DNA of 64,000 nt from Antedon mediterranea (Eukaryota; Echinodermata; Crinoidea; Comatulida; Antedonidae): the NCBI RefSeq assembly GCF_964355755.1, contig NC_092675.1:27442412-27506411 (forward strand). Reading direction: 5' to 3'. Shown in pieces: positions 52,801 to 61,800 of this stretch. The first letter of the stretch is position 1. Every line of letters begins with the position of its first letter. The notes beneath the pieces were generated by a model that worked only from the letters and a program-made list of their open reading frames with translations, did not search any database and was not told where the DNA came from. The translations under genes and the position numbers were made by a program.

Positions 52801-55800
52801 TTTTGTAGACATTCAGATCAAGTCAATTCTGAGGTTTGTAGAAGGGCTTGCTTTTACACATTTTGATTGTAGTGACTTTCATGAAAGGATTCAAACAGAT
52901 CTGTGATGTGGATCATGGTTGATGTATATATGTAGTTTAATATAACAGTAATTTGGTATGGATTTACACATTCTATTTGTTTTTTATATATACATAGTTT
53001 ATGGCCCACTTATAGCCTAATTGTTTACTGATGTATGACCAAAGTGATAACAATGCTGTGCTCAATTCATCTATACGATACATAATATGTCAAAACATAG
53101 AACATTGAAAACTAATTATAACTTACGGCCTTGAGAAACTCGGTAGTTATATTGTCTAGATGCCCTGCCATCCAACCCACAGTTTGTTGCTACCATGTAG
53201 ACGGTGTAAGCTTCATAAGGCCTAAGACCAGTTACATTATACTCTTGAATGGTCGGGTCCGCTATAAACAATGTCTTGCTTTGATCCTCACCTGACTCTC
53301 GATACTTTATTTTAAAACCATCGTAATCAGGCGGATTAGTTGGTGATGTCATCTATATAAATGAAGTTGATTACAGTGAGGTTGAAATTGGAAACGACAT
53401 TAAAACGCACTGAAACAGTTAAACATTTTTATTTTGCATTCCAAAAAAAAAAATTCCTCCCAATGTTTTATCATGCATATTTCAAGAAAAATATGAATAA
53501 TTTGTGGCTGAAAGTAGAAAAAGGATAGTGAACTGGGCCTTAGGATTAAGGTTCTATTGATATTGTTAGTTATAAACTATAATGACAAATTGTATAAATT
53601 GTGTTTTGGTGATCAAAATTTGATGATATTGTATTAGGAAACAAATAATTCAAGATTATACAGAAATGTTTATACTGTCTAATCAAACTCAATATTCTAC
53701 AATTTAAGATTTGTAGGATACAGTGCAGTATTAATCAATATTTTAAACTAAAATTTATACTAAATTTAAATAGTGAAACTGATAAAGAGAAAACATTATG
53801 ATTGTAATTGATGTTTTACTTACAGTCCAGGCAACTGTAATTGTGTGTTCGTCAGGGCTATGTTTATCAGGACGAGGAGGAATAATTGACGGAGCATGTG
53901 CAGGAGCTACAAAATAGAAAGACGTGAAATAATAATGAATAGAAAGACGTGAAATAATAATGAATAGTACTTAGGAATTAGAAAAGTATGTTGATCATTA
54001 TAATTGGTGATAATTGATGAGAAGTTTGCTTGCATCAGAATTCAGTCCAGCTACTTTTATAAAGCACTATCTAACTAGTTCAACAAAAAAGTGTGATGTG
54101 CCCAAATATAGTAGTGAAATGCCCAAATATAATAGTGATATGACATCATCATGTCTTAAGGTTTGCATGCATTGGAATAAATTCAGCAGGCTTTTGCAAT
54201 GTGATGTGATGGTATCCATCAGAATCAAGCCGCCGAGCAGTTGCTTCTGTAATGTGTATGTATTGGCCAACAACAAAAAACATACCACTACACTTAATTG
54301 TAATTGTTGATATTTCACTAAATTCTCCAATAGTTTTGTCGCTAGTGGCCCAAGAACGCCGAAATCTTGTCTTGAACTCATATGTTGCATGAGGTGTTAG
54401 ATTTTCAAGCCTGTACCCAATGATAGCATCATTTTTACTGATGTACTCCTCTTTCCAGTCTTCATTACTTTCCAGACGATAGTAAAGGTTGATGGATTGA
54501 ACTGGCCCATCTCCTGTGTAGTTGTGAATATGCAGGTCAAGTCGAAAAATACGGTTGTTGTTTTCGATTACGCTTGGTCCCATGCTCGGGGTAGGAGGAT
54601 CTATTGATATAATTTCACATGTTTAGAAAGAATATTTAAAAAAAACTGTTTAGGTTAGGTTTCTGTTTCTTAGATTAGTGGTAGTGAAAATCAATACTCC
54701 ATCAGACAACAGACAATTTAGGAGTTGATTGTAAATGTTCATCTGGTTTGTGATTATTAACAATGTGTATGTTATGTTAATGTGTATAAAATTCTTTTAT
54801 CAAACCAATGGTACAAATTACGAAAATAGATGGAAAATGCCTTCTGGATGTTTAATTGTTCTTTTAGTATAGTACCATTGGTTTGATAAAAAGAATATTA
54901 TACAAAATTTAGGAGGTTTCTTTTTTAATCATAGGACAACTCACTTGTATTAATTAAAAGGTGATTTTTCTGACTCTGCCTCTTTCTTTCAAACAGTAGG
55001 TACAGGAATCAAAGCTACTAACCTTTCAACCTAAAGTACCATGTTTTATCGGCGTATCCAGTGTCGCTGATCACCCGACAAGTGTAGTCTCCAGGTTCAG
55101 CATTTTCAACGTAGAATCTATGTTCATTACTAAGAGTCTGGTGTGGAGATATCTCTTGGTTGGAAGGAGTTATTAAAAACACTGCCGTGCTTTCGTCGTA
55201 GGTCACATCAAGAGAACATGCCAATTCGGCATCAACACCAACATTGTCTTGAAGGACTCTTTCCTGAGCAGGAATCGGGTCAGCACCTGTCCAAAGCACA
55301 GAAAAAGGGACTCAAATTAGAACCAGCGTTTGGGGTTTAAAAAATAATATTGAAAAGTGAATTGAGACTTTTCTTACCTGTAGCTTCAATAAAGGTTGTA
55401 ACATTGTATTCTCCAATATTACAACTAAACTCCAGTCGGCCATTATTTTTCTTCGGAGTAAACGTAAACCGTGCAGAATAATCTGTTAAATTGTCTTGTT
55501 GTGTACCTTCATACCATGGCTTTGGTCCGTTACCAACAAACTACAACAAATACATAGATATATGCTAAGATTTACATGCCCTCGAATTTCACTCAAATTC
55601 ACATGTATAATGGTGAATTAAAAATGGGTGAGAGAGTTGTTCCCATATAGTTATGTTCTTTTATTCATCATAATCATTATCGTCATCACCACCATCATCG
55701 TCATAATATTAAACGCTTACTGTAATGTATGGCGGATATAGACAATCGTTAACTTCGCAAGTGCAGATCAGAGTAATAGGCTCGTCATCAACCAAGTTCA

Positions 55801-56389
55801 CCTCTGTTCTGGTGGCTTTAAATGTGAATCCTTGGAGAATGACAAAATAAAAGTAAAATTTTATAAAAATCGTGCATTTGAGGAATTTCTTAATACTTAC
55901 ATTTTTTTTGCCGTTGCAAGAAGCATTTATTGAGCGCAATGTTATTTGTACTGATTGGCGACACAGTAAAGGTAATTGAAATATCTATTGTCTTAATACA
56001 CCGGAAACTTGCATGTATATTTTGAGTGAAATCATTTTGTTCTACACATTCTACACAAAATATCATTCTGTGGTTGTAGGCCCTATTTACAAAATAAATA
56101 TATATACTCTTTGCAGAACATGTAGGCCCTACATGATACAGAAATCACAATATATTGAGACTACTACTTAAAACTGCAGATATTGTGGTGTCTACTATAA
56201 TGTTAATATGACAAATATTCAATTTAATGTAAGGTAATTGACCTAAGGCAGAAACTTTAGTATAAAACAATGGTAAACTAAAATGCCAACAAGTAACTTA
56301 CCCCGATGATTGAAATTTCCTTGTGTAAGAGAATGCAACAATATAACACTAGCAAATAAAAATGATGCTACCTTGATAGAATATCTCAT
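39459..56389 (-). CDS. Tie: Tie-family receptor tyrosine kinase, complete coding region in 19 coding exons
   Basis: Joining 19 exons at GT/AG sites gives an unbroken 1015-codon frame plus stop. Predicted order: signal peptide (1 to ~24), Ig-like 1 (30-120), Ig-like 2 (121-208), four FN3 domains (209-313, 314-416, 417-515, 516-612), TM helix (~646-670), and a tyrosine kinase (~725-1008). Kinase landmarks are a P-loop AEGNFGQV (737-744), Lys761 in AAVK, Glu778 in the C helix, HRDLAARN (868-875), DFG (892-894) and one activation-loop Tyr902 in YVKMT. The GNFGQVxKAxIKKDG stretch, the LET...LL-F kinase insert and the YVK activation loop match vertebrate Tie1/Tie2 rather than FGFR or VEGFR. Vertebrate Tie receptors (about 1100 aa) carry three EGF repeats and a third Ig; none is seen here. 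The tail ends two residues after the YVN motif. It should act as a plasma-membrane receptor; the ligand is unknown. FN3 exons 5, 8 and 9 are symmetric phase 1. Confidence 0.87.
39639..39738 (-). CDS. Tie: Tie coding exon 18: kinase helix H-I
   Basis: 100 nt, phase 2 to 0. It encodes [20 protein letters not shown] and [13 protein letters not shown], the C-lobe CWxxxPxxRPTF motif. Donor AAG|gtaatg. Confidence 0.87.
40296..40366 (+). tRNA. tRNA-Val(AAC)-like gene, diverged acceptor
   Basis: GTAGTGGTTATCACG, TTGCTTAACACGCAGAAGG (anticodon AAC) and GGTTCGAGCCCGGACGAAACC, followed by a T run. The 5' acceptor strand (GATTCTTG) does not pair well with CGAAACC, so it is probably degenerate. Confidence 0.5.
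40581..40650 (+). tRNA. tRNA-Val(AAC)-like gene
   Basis: GTTTCGTAGTGTAGTGGTTG, CTGCTTAACACGCAG (anticodon AAC) and GGTTCGAGCCCTGGCGAAAC; the acceptor GTTTCG/CGAAAC pairs. The T arm is one base short and has a mismatch. TATTTTT follows as a Pol III terminator. It is on the opposite strand to Tie. Confidence 0.6.
41197..41293 (-). CDS. Tie: Tie coding exon 17: kinase helix G
   Basis: 97 nt, phase 1 to 2. It encodes [20 protein letters not shown] and [12 protein letters not shown], close to the Tie pattern [20 protein letters not shown]. The donor AT|gtttgt is weak but is the only one that keeps frame with the next exon. Confidence 0.82.
41444..41484 (-). CDS. Tie: Tie coding exon 16: kinase helix F
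   Basis: A 41-nt micro-exon, phase 2 to 1, between tttgttacag and G|gtaagt. It encodes [13 protein letters not shown], invariant in receptor tyrosine kinases. Confidence 0.87.
41602..42638. mobile_element. Long-TIR DNA element in a Tie intron, with three DR1 motifs
   Basis: ~130-bp inverted ends: AGTCCAGATCC...TTCGTGTGCAGATCAT...AACATTGTGTTTTATGAAT at the left, mirrored at 42505-42638. The interior has two or three diverged ~140-180 bp repeats, each starting with TGACCTNTGACCT. No coding frame. Confidence 0.72.
42690..43470. mobile_element. DNA element with internal hairpin (CAAAGCCGAG family)
   Basis: 42709-42757 and 42773-42822 form a ~49-bp inverted repeat around GAGGCAAAGCCGAG. AAATAATGAATGTTT recurs at 42690 and 43300. 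CTCTGCCTCGTTAAAAATAGAGCAGT (in part) at 43365 resembles 33305-33330 and 4815-4835, so the family has relics at all three places. Confidence 0.5.
43726..43796 (-). CDS. Tie: Tie coding exon 15: P+1 loop and APE-equivalent region
   Basis: 71 nt, phase 0 to 2. It encodes [20 protein letters not shown] then KSDV, the tyrosine-kinase LPxRWMAxES signature. Donor GATGT|gtaagt. Confidence 0.88.
44295..44420 (-). CDS. Tie: Tie coding exon 14: catalytic loop, DFG and activation loop
   Basis: 126 nt, phase 0 to 0. It encodes [36 protein letters not shown] and a final Glu. All catalytic residues are present. Donor GAA|gtgagt. Confidence 0.9.
44505..44695 (-). CDS. Tie: Tie coding exon 13: kinase hinge, insert and helix E
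   Basis: 191 nt, phase 1 to 0. It encodes [19 protein letters not shown], then a short Thr/Asn/Ser insert, then [19 protein letters not shown]. The insert length and LET...LL-F frame resemble Tie. Donor GGA|gtatgt. Confidence 0.9.
44818..44990. mobile_element. hAT-type MITE with 8-bp target duplication
   Basis: Ends CAGTGGCGTAACG and CATTATGCCACTG; flanks ATAATATC (44810-44817) and ATAATGTC (44991-44998) match at 7 of 8. 173 bp, in the intron between exons 12 and 13 of Tie. Confidence 0.82.
45155..45265 (-). CDS. Tie: Tie coding exon 12: kinase C helix and strand 4
   Basis: 111 nt, phase 1 to 1. It encodes [20 protein letters not shown] and LIGACEYEG, including the conserved C-helix Glu (in FGELD) and the [11 protein letters not shown] signature of receptor tyrosine kinases. 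Confidence 0.9.
45640..45669. repeat. Terminus of a 'GGGAACCAAGCTTTA' element in a Tie intron
   Basis: CCTAGTGGGAACCAAGTTTTA matches ends at 57884-57902 and 62088-62108/62166-62182. It lies about 24 bp from the donor of exon 11. Confidence 0.45.
45694..45922 (-). CDS. Tie: Tie coding exon 11: juxtamembrane and kinase P-loop, VAIK lysine
   Basis: 229 nt, phase 0 to 1. It encodes a Ser/Thr-rich juxtamembrane part, then [28 protein letters not shown] and AAVKMLK. The first glycine of the GxGxxG loop is Ala. Donor AAAG|gtcagt. Confidence 0.9.
46013..46181. mobile_element. MITE of the same family, copy 4, in a Tie intron
   Basis: AAGCTCTGTCCACACTTTC and GGTAGTGTAGATAAGGCTT ends with TGGTAGTGATATG repeats. 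It lies in the intron between exons 10 and 11. Confidence 0.65.
46342..46568 (-). CDS. Tie: Tie coding exon 10: stalk, transmembrane helix, juxtamembrane
   Basis: 227 nt, phase 1 to 0. It encodes a Ser/Thr/Asn-rich stalk, a hydrophobic run [19 protein letters not shown] (from residue 646) and a basic stop-transfer KIKSQKRK. The donor GGA|gtaaga is used rather than reading through to a nearby stop. Confidence 0.85.
46771..46843. repeat. Small hairpin next to (TA)n
   Basis: AAAGTTCTTGTTTCTGCCT and AGGCAGAAACAAGACCTTT, inverted, with a 35-nt loop; followed by (TA)n at 46851-46896. Confidence 0.65.
46896..47417. mobile_element. Foldback with 245-bp arms, each ending in a hammerhead-like core
   Basis: Arms 46896-47138 and 47175-47417 are almost identical (one difference seen), with a 36-bp loop. 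(TA)n runs lie just outside both ends. Near each outer end is CCTGATGATGGGCTATGCCC followed by GAAACATGTCG (plus strand 47352-47382; complement 46931-46960). Sequences of this form occur in Penelope-like retroelement terminal repeats. It lies in the intron between exons 9 and 10 of Tie. Confidence 0.72.
47353..47382 (+). ncRNA. Hammerhead-ribozyme-like core
   Basis: CTGATGA (47353-47359), one extra T, stem GGGC/GCCC with TAT loop (47361-47371), GAAAC (47372-47376), ATGTC (47377-47381). It fits the order of a type I hammerhead with a very short helix III and cleavage expected after C47381. The extra nucleotide before stem II departs from the classical core, and helix I was not verified. Confidence 0.4.
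47495..47900 (-). repeat. Second retroelement-like repeat with degenerate hammerhead-like motif
   Basis: The minus strand at 47678-47715 reads CACTGATAAAGGGC, a loop, GCCCGAAAGCTC. The architecture is the same as in the neighbouring foldback but with A where G is needed in CUGAUGA. (TA)n runs are at 47467-47491, 47556-47572 and 47902. Its end sequence recurs at 33007-33064. Confidence 0.5.
48167..49761. mobile_element. ~1.6 kb inverted-repeat element containing a 96-bp satellite-like array
   Basis: Ends CCAGGGGCGGATTGCTATAA (48167) and, inverted, CCTGGGGCGGATTGCTATAA (to 49761). The interior is twelve 96-bp units, then a unique part (49350-49755) rich in TAAGACC/GGTCTTA motifs in both orientations. 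No clear target duplication. No coding frame. It occupies the start of the intron after Tie exon 9. Confidence 0.75.
48181..49347 (+). repeat. Tandem array, 12 units of 96 bp
   Basis: Unit starts at 48181, 48277, 48373 and so on every 96 bases to 49237, with a partial unit at 49333. Each unit has CTATAAAACAGTCTTAACTG, CCCCGATTAAAGCCGGCTTT, AGACGGTCTTACTAAAGCC and CCCCTGTTAGACCATTG. Only a few single-base variants occur. Confidence 0.95.
49772..50062 (-). CDS. Tie: Tie coding exon 9: FN3 domain 4
   Basis: Symmetric phase 1-1 exon of 291 nt. It encodes [20 protein letters not shown] and [19 protein letters not shown]. The donor is the weaker ACAA|gtgtgc, about 10 bp from the end of the large inverted-repeat element at 48167-49761. 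Confidence 0.85.
50504..50529 (+). repeat. Poly(A) run
   Basis: About 25 A residues on the plus strand near the 3' end of the LINE, in the wrong orientation to be that LINE's tail. Confidence 0.9.
50588..52035 (-). mobile_element. 5'-truncated CR1/jockey-group LINE with reverse transcriptase, broken
   Basis: An open frame at 50582-51658 encodes RT motifs [12 protein letters not shown], a [13 protein letters not shown] block, [17 protein letters not shown] and the conserved C-terminal part ending in AKLWNSL. Upstream (51659-52030) the RT N-terminal blocks ([15 protein letters not shown]) continue in another frame, with an in-frame stop just before NGDRSEPSN. The copy is thus broken by a frameshift and a stop, and starts within the RT domain with no endonuclease. 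The glycine usually found in GSILGP is Arg here. It lies in the intron after Tie exon 8, same strand, and its truncated 5' end coincides with the splice donor. No poly(A) tail is seen on its 3' side. Confidence 0.88.
52036..52332 (-). CDS. Tie: Tie coding exon 8: FN3 domain 3
   Basis: Symmetric phase 1-1 exon of 297 nt. It encodes [20 protein letters not shown] and [11 protein letters not shown]. The donor (AGCA|gtaagt) is immediately followed by LINE-derived sequence. Confidence 0.87.
53127..53352 (-). CDS. Tie: Tie coding exon 7: rest of FN3 domain 2
   Basis: 226 nt, phase 0 to phase 1. It encodes [15 protein letters not shown] and [18 protein letters not shown], a clear FN3 C to F strand pattern. 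The ATG at its start is internal, since it follows an acceptor (tatatag). Confidence 0.83.
53824..53906 (-). CDS. Tie: Tie coding exon 6: first part of FN3 domain 2
   Basis: 83 nt, phase 1 to phase 0. It is proline rich ([10 protein letters not shown]) and then carries the strand B pattern HTITVAWT. The donor is ACT|gtaagt. Confidence 0.78.
54068..54160. repeat. Truncated copy of the same MITE family, in a Tie intron
   Basis: AACTAGTTCAACAAAAAAGT, AGTAGTGAAATGCCC and GATATGACATCATCATGTC; right end missing. A further truncated copy is at 61279-61370. Confidence 0.55.
54286..54600 (-). CDS. Tie: Tie coding exon 5: FN3 domain 1
   Basis: Symmetric phase 1-1 exon of 315 nt. FN3 features are [13 protein letters not shown] (strand C) and [17 protein letters not shown] (the L-P-x-x-Y-F signature). 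No EGF-type exon lies between it and the Ig exons. Confidence 0.85.
54782..54902. mobile_element. Palindromic mini-MITE in a Tie intron
   Basis: TTTTATCAAACCAATGGTA and TACCATTGGTTTGATAAAA around a 58-bp core, in the intron between exons 4 and 5. Confidence 0.65.
55023..55286 (-). CDS. Tie: Tie coding exon 4: Ig-like domain 2
   Basis: A single symmetric phase 1-1 exon (264 nt) encodes a whole Ig domain: AELACSLDV (first Cys) and [14 protein letters not shown] (the classical DxxYxC-like strand F). The donor is AAAG|gttagt. Confidence 0.85.
55378..55540 (-). CDS. Tie: Tie coding exon 3: second half of Ig-like domain 1
   Basis: Starts in phase 0 after gttgtag and ends in phase 1 at CAG|gtaaga. 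It encodes [12 protein letters not shown], then RFTF and RLEFSCNIG, the strand E-F and second-cysteine part of an Ig fold. It has N-glycosylation sequons. 163 nt. Confidence 0.8.
55721..55830 (-). CDS. Tie: Tie coding exon 2: first half of Ig-like domain 1
   Basis: Starts in phase 1 after ctccaag and ends in phase 0 at ACA|gtaagc. It encodes an Ig strand B pattern ([12 protein letters not shown]) with extra cysteines in the B-C region. 110 nt, residues 30-66. Confidence 0.8.
56302..56389 (-). CDS. Tie: Tie coding exon 1: signal peptide
   Basis: The ATG lies one base after the acceptor ctag. The 88 nt encode a basic start, a hydrophobic core ([15 protein letters not shown]) and a polar end (NHR), leaving phase 1 at G|gtaagt. 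The chosen ATG is the first after the acceptor and is followed by a textbook signal peptide. Confidence 0.85.
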
Positions 56390-56463
56390 CCTAGAAAGAA
56401 AAAATAAGTTATATGTAAAATACATTTAAAGAAAATTAGATGAAATATATTATTGTAACTTAC

Positions 56464-56520
56464 GTTTGTTCTCGATTCTGGCTTCCACACTCGAATAATC
56501 CACTTTGTTAATGTTTACTT
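56464..56520 (-). other. Candidate non-coding first exon (5' UTR) of the Tie gene
   Basis: A good donor (CAAAC|gtaagtt) lies about 70 bp upstream of the acceptor (tttctttctag) that precedes the start codon, so the ATG is probably in exon 2. The 5' boundary is a guess. A TATA-like stretch (tatatctata) lies near 56530-56545 on the minus strand. Confidence 0.4.
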
Positions 56521-57539
56521 TTAATGTACATATAGATATAATCAATATTCATGGATGGGATGTTTACTGAACTGTGATTGGTTTCATGTAAAACTGAAAT
56601 AGTCTTGTATTTCATAGACAGTAACCGAATGCTTTTTTGCAATTCATTTCCTTTTTAAGAAGAATAAACAGCCATAAATGGATACGATAGCCACTTGTAC
56701 TGTAGTGAACTTGGACTTAACTAGATTAAAGTTTATTTATTTTACTTAATCAGTTCAATAATATTAAGGGTGGTCCATCCACACAAAGCTGATGATTAGG
56801 GACCCTCAGAACAATACAGACAATTTAAATATATATAATTAATTAAATAATAACATTTATATGTAAAATACCCTGTTAAAATAGAAATCTTTAAAAGAGA
56901 TTTAAAATAAAAATTGACCCTCTGAGAGAGATGGTTTTCAGGAAATGGTCCCCAATATAAATGAATGGCTTGAGGAAGTGAGGGAAAAAATCGAGGGGTA
57001 GTGATGAAGAGTTGCTACCATCTGCTTTGTTTGTTCATAAAGGTCTTGAGACGTCATTCCAGGGCATAGTGCCTGCCTCTTCAAAGAATTGTAAAGTTTC
57101 ACATTCCACTATGTGGAAAAAGGAAGTGGTTAGTGTGTTTCACTGTGATCCATATTAATAATGAAAGTTCAATATTTGCAATTTGAAGCTGTTTGTGTTC
57201 ATTCCATTATTCCACAATCACACCGCAAACAAAGGAAAAACTGTAGTAGTTATACGCTTTGAAATTTGTCCAGGACATAGAACTATAAAGTTTTATTTCA
57301 AACTATGATCAACCATATAAATTGTGAATTCAACATTATTCATTGGGAAATGGAAAAAATATATAAAAAATTTAAAAATAAATTAAGCTGGATGAATGGA
57401 CAATGAATTGATACTAACTTTTTTATATTATGGTGCGAATCTTTCTCTGCTGCCATCAACTTTAAAACTTAAACAATATTGATAATCAAATAACTGTCTG
57501 TCTGCATGCACAAATTATATATTCACATTGGAAACATAG
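56521..57539. other. Upstream region of Tie
   Basis: A likely promoter region by position; no specific regulatory motif was recognised beyond the TATA-like stretch near 56540. Confidence 0.4.
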
Positions 57540-57902
57540 ACCCTATATACACTTATGATTTGGGCCGGCCCAGGACCAGCCTTCGGTCGGTAATCAATAA
57601 GTGTAAACACTTTATAAAGTTAGGCCGGCCCTGGGCCGGATGTAGACCAGGACCACCTCTCTAGGTCCAGAATCGGCTTTTATGTTTGGGTCGGCTTATG
57701 CAGTGAACTGTGACCAATAGCTTGAGAAAATGAATTTTGGAATGCAAGTGTAAACACACTGGATCGGCCGAAACGATTACATTTGGACTTGATCCTGGAG
57801 CGGCCCAGGAATGACCAGTTGTAAAAATCACCAAACTTTAATTCAGGAGGAAGTGGAAGAATCAACACTTGACAAATAAAATAGATGGGAACCAAGCTTT
57901 AA
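57540..57902. mobile_element. DNA element in the Tie-OGDH intergenic region
   Basis: GC-rich GGCCGGCC/GGGCCGG motifs (57566-57640) within AT-rich DNA, ending in GATGGGAACCAAGCTTTAAT. The left end is unclear. Confidence 0.4.
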
Positions 57903-58731
57903 TTAAAGATAACAAAGATGCCGTCACGCTTCAATAATCCACACAATAGACAATGTTTCCTTTATACACCACAGAGGAGGTTATTTTGAACTCTTCCTTC
58001 CTCTCTCATGAATGACATCTTTGAAAATAATATTTTATCCCCTAATATATTTAGAAACAAAAAAGGATAATCCAACACAGAAAACAATACTGTATTAAAG
58101 TGCTGCAACTATACTTGCTGTTGCTGTCTGTCTCCAAATTTGAGCACTTCCTTTTGATAAAGAAAACAAAAGCTATTTTTATAATATTTGAAATTTATTT
58201 TAATCATTAATAATAACAGAAGATTTTCACTTCATACATTGAATCTTAGTCTACTATATATCATCACTGTATGTACTGCTAAAAATTGTATGAAATCAAA
58301 AGAAATAGCAACCAACAATACAGATTACCTAGGGAGAAATAATTGATTAAAATATGTATTTGTAATATTAAGTGTGTGACATTTTCTCATAAAAGGCACA
58401 CAATTGCATTTATACAGTTGAAAGTTGTGTTACACTTTATCTACAATAAATTCAACTTTTACATTACTAATCACAATTTAAATTGCACCCACACACAAAT
58501 ACAAGAATGGGTAAGGCATAAACGCATATTAAAGGCAAACAAAATTCCAATTTTTATCATAGAATGAAAACAGTGTTTCAATTTTTCAGACGTGAAAAAT
58601 AGTCAACTTAATTTAAAAATAAATATAACATATCACAAGATAAATTCCAGATTAAACCAGTTCCAGCTAGTTGTTTATGGGTTCAAGCAAGTTTAAACCA
58701 GTTTTGTTCACAAACTATAATTGTATCACAT

Positions 58732-58834
58732 TTATTCAATCGTGAAAGCTGTGTCAAGCAAGTTTTGTAATTCTAACAAATGCAGACTTTTGTTTCCCGC
58801 TGCTGTTGACGCTTGTGCACCACGTCCAGCAAAA
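58732..58834 (-). CDS. OGDH: OGDH last coding exon
   Basis: Starts in phase 2 after tctttccag. It encodes [32 protein letters not shown] and TAA. An AATAAA hexamer overlaps the stop; another lies at 58194-58199 (-). Confidence 0.88.
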
Positions 58835-61800
58835 CTGGAAAGAAAGAATGACAGTTTAATAAAACTCCTGGATGGTATGGCAATGAATAGAAAATAAATA
58901 TGTTTACGGTGAAAAATAATACAATACATTGAACTTTCCCAAAACTGGACATTCTTTGCTTTGGCTCAAAAAGTTGATGTGTAACAAGTAAACATGAACT
59001 TAAAATCAAATCAAATTACCTGCAGAGACGTTCCCTTTGAAGGGCCGTATGAATACGAGGCTGCACATATGACCACGCACCCATGTTCTTGTGTTCTTCT
59101 TGGGCCCAGATAATTCTAGCATTTGGATACTTGTTGGCTTCTTCCGTAACCATGTCGTAGGGAAATGGTGAAATCTTTAAAAAAATATCAAGTGAATTAA
59201 GTAGCAATTAAAGAAAGGTGTTTTTGTACAAGCTGAGGACCATTTCAATCATGATAAATAATTATTTTAAAAGTTTACCTGTTCAATTGTAGCTATAGCA
59301 ACCTGTTCTGTTAACCCTTTAATTTCTCGTTCCTTAATTAGATTGTAGTAAACACGTCCAGAACAAAAAATCAGATTTTTAACCGACTCTGGGTTACTGG
59401 CAGCCACTCCGCTCTCTGGTAAAACTCGTTGGAACGATGTTCCTGATAAATGAAATGTGTATAAAAGTCAAGTTCAACGATGGTCTTAGAGCATCATATT
59501 ACATTATTTCTAAAATAATTCTAGTTTACCGGTTTATGAAGGACCCTATCGGAAACAAGTCTAAGGACTAACTAGTGTTATCCTTGGTGTGCAACATCTA
59601 AATAATAAAATAACAATAATATAGTACATTCTAAATAACAATACACTATTCTCTAAAAACCAGAAACTTTTAGTTTAGCCTAAAGTGTCCGATTTTCTTA
59701 AAGTCTGATTTTCAAAAAGCAAACAACAGCAAAAGGCAAACAGATGTAGGACTTTGTGGACATTGGCATTTGTACATTTGTAAAATTAGGCTTTGAGAGT
59801 TTCCTTTTATCAGGGAATCTAGTACTGTATCCAACATATGTATATAAGTATGCTCTTTTGAACTTCAATTACTTTTAATTAACGCCCGTATTCTTAAACC
59901 GGACTTTAGTCGTAGTTCGAGCTAAAACTAAAAAAATGACGTCATTTTAATTCATAAACCGAACTTCAACTAAATCACCGACTAAATCAAGCCAACCTCG
60001 ACTAAATCGAGACGGATTTTGATCGATTTTTTTAGTCCTGGAGGGGGCAGGCTAAATGGTCGACTAAATGGTTTTTAAACGATGTTTATAAAAAACGTAA
60101 CAGTCATTGAGTTGTTATATTGGCCAGATATTGAAGAATGAAATATCTATATTTATATTAGCTTAATTAAATATACATTGGTATAAGTTATAATAATGAA
60201 AATCATCTTTATTTACAACTGTATACAAATTACATTATTTTCTTCGCGCAAGTCCGACTTGAACTACGTCACGCCATAGCGACAATGGGAGATGCGGCAA
60301 TTCACCACGCGATGGAATGTTTAGGGGGCCTAGCGCTTTCTTGTCACGATAGGAAGTGCGTGGTTCGTCGCAATCATACTTTGTTGGAGGCCTAGAAAAT
60401 ATGAAAGTTACCGTACCGCCATGGTTCCTAAATATATTTTGAAGATTTTCTTTGTTGTTAATCAAAAGTACTTCACTGTTAAATTAATACTGATCTTGTT
60501 CTAATAATTAACGATTAAAATTATTTTTCATGTATATAGTCCTGATGCGTAAAAAGTTTTGTAAGAAAATGGAAAGTGATATCAATGCGCAAAATTTCGT
60601 CTGCTCCTCAAATACTCTCTTGTCATTGGCTAATGTTTAGCCTTTGTTACCCAGACGTGTGCAACTCGACTAAAAGCTCGACTTCATTAAGTCGAACTGC
60701 AAACTTCGACTACTTCGTTTTTTCATCGAATTTGAAGTAATAGCTCGAACTACGACTTTTTCAAGTCGAACTTTGAACTACGACTAAAGTCCGGTTTAAG
60801 AATACGGGCGTAATACTTTATATTGATATATATTTCCTACCTTCTACCATCTCATCAAAGGATGATCGAGCCTCAGGTAGACGAAGCAGGCTCTTTGGTG
60901 TCATGATTATAAGCTAAAAAAAAATATTCGTTATTGATAATTTGATGTTAAGTCACATGGCTTTGGATATTTACCAATTTCATGTCATCTCATAATTATA
61001 CCTACCGGTTTTCTGAAAGACATGGCTATCTGTCGTCGCAGAACATGAAAATAATTCGCTGGTGTGCTGCAGTTAACAATTTGCCAGTTACAGTCATACA
61101 GTTGATCTATTGCAAACTTCTCATCCAAAGTCTATAAACAAAATACAGCAGCAGGCATTAGCAGTATTAACTTAATATAGCCTTTCCAAAAAATATTAAA
61201 CCATGTTCACAAACTGAGCACGGATTCAGTCCGGTAGTCAGATAACACTGCGTCACATAATGTAATACTGTGTATTCTTAAGCTTTGTCTACACTATCAA
61301 ACTATATGTGATGTGCCCATATGTATATATGATTATGTCATAGTACTACCATATTTGGTCATAGGGTGAATAAGGTGTTCATAAAAGTAAAAATGACTAA
61401 TCAATTTTGTCACTCTTGCAGATTTCTTTATCATTTCATATTATTGATAATATTATGTTATACTTTTTTTCACATTTTAATGTAAGCACTTTCACAAATT
61501 TTGGAATGGTTTTACATTTTTTTAAAGTAGAGTTCAGCTACAAAATAATTCCTTCACAGCAAAAACAAACTTAGTCACAAATTTGTCAATAAATTTTCAT
61601 GCATTAACATACCACATCTAAATTTAACAATAAAAAAATCACCGCAAATCGACAACACTAAAATATATTTCAAAGTAAAGTTATTTAACTAAAATACTTT
61701 TTGACATTAATGAAATAATTAGACGGATTCTGCCATCTTTCAACTCTATCCAAAACAAAAAACTATATATGCATTACAAACTAAATTATTAAGGATTTGT

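Noticed and set aside
54067-54390. Open stretches overlapping Tie exon 5 in other frames
   Set aside because: They are shadows of the FN3 exon; only the frame that chains by splice phase encodes a domain.
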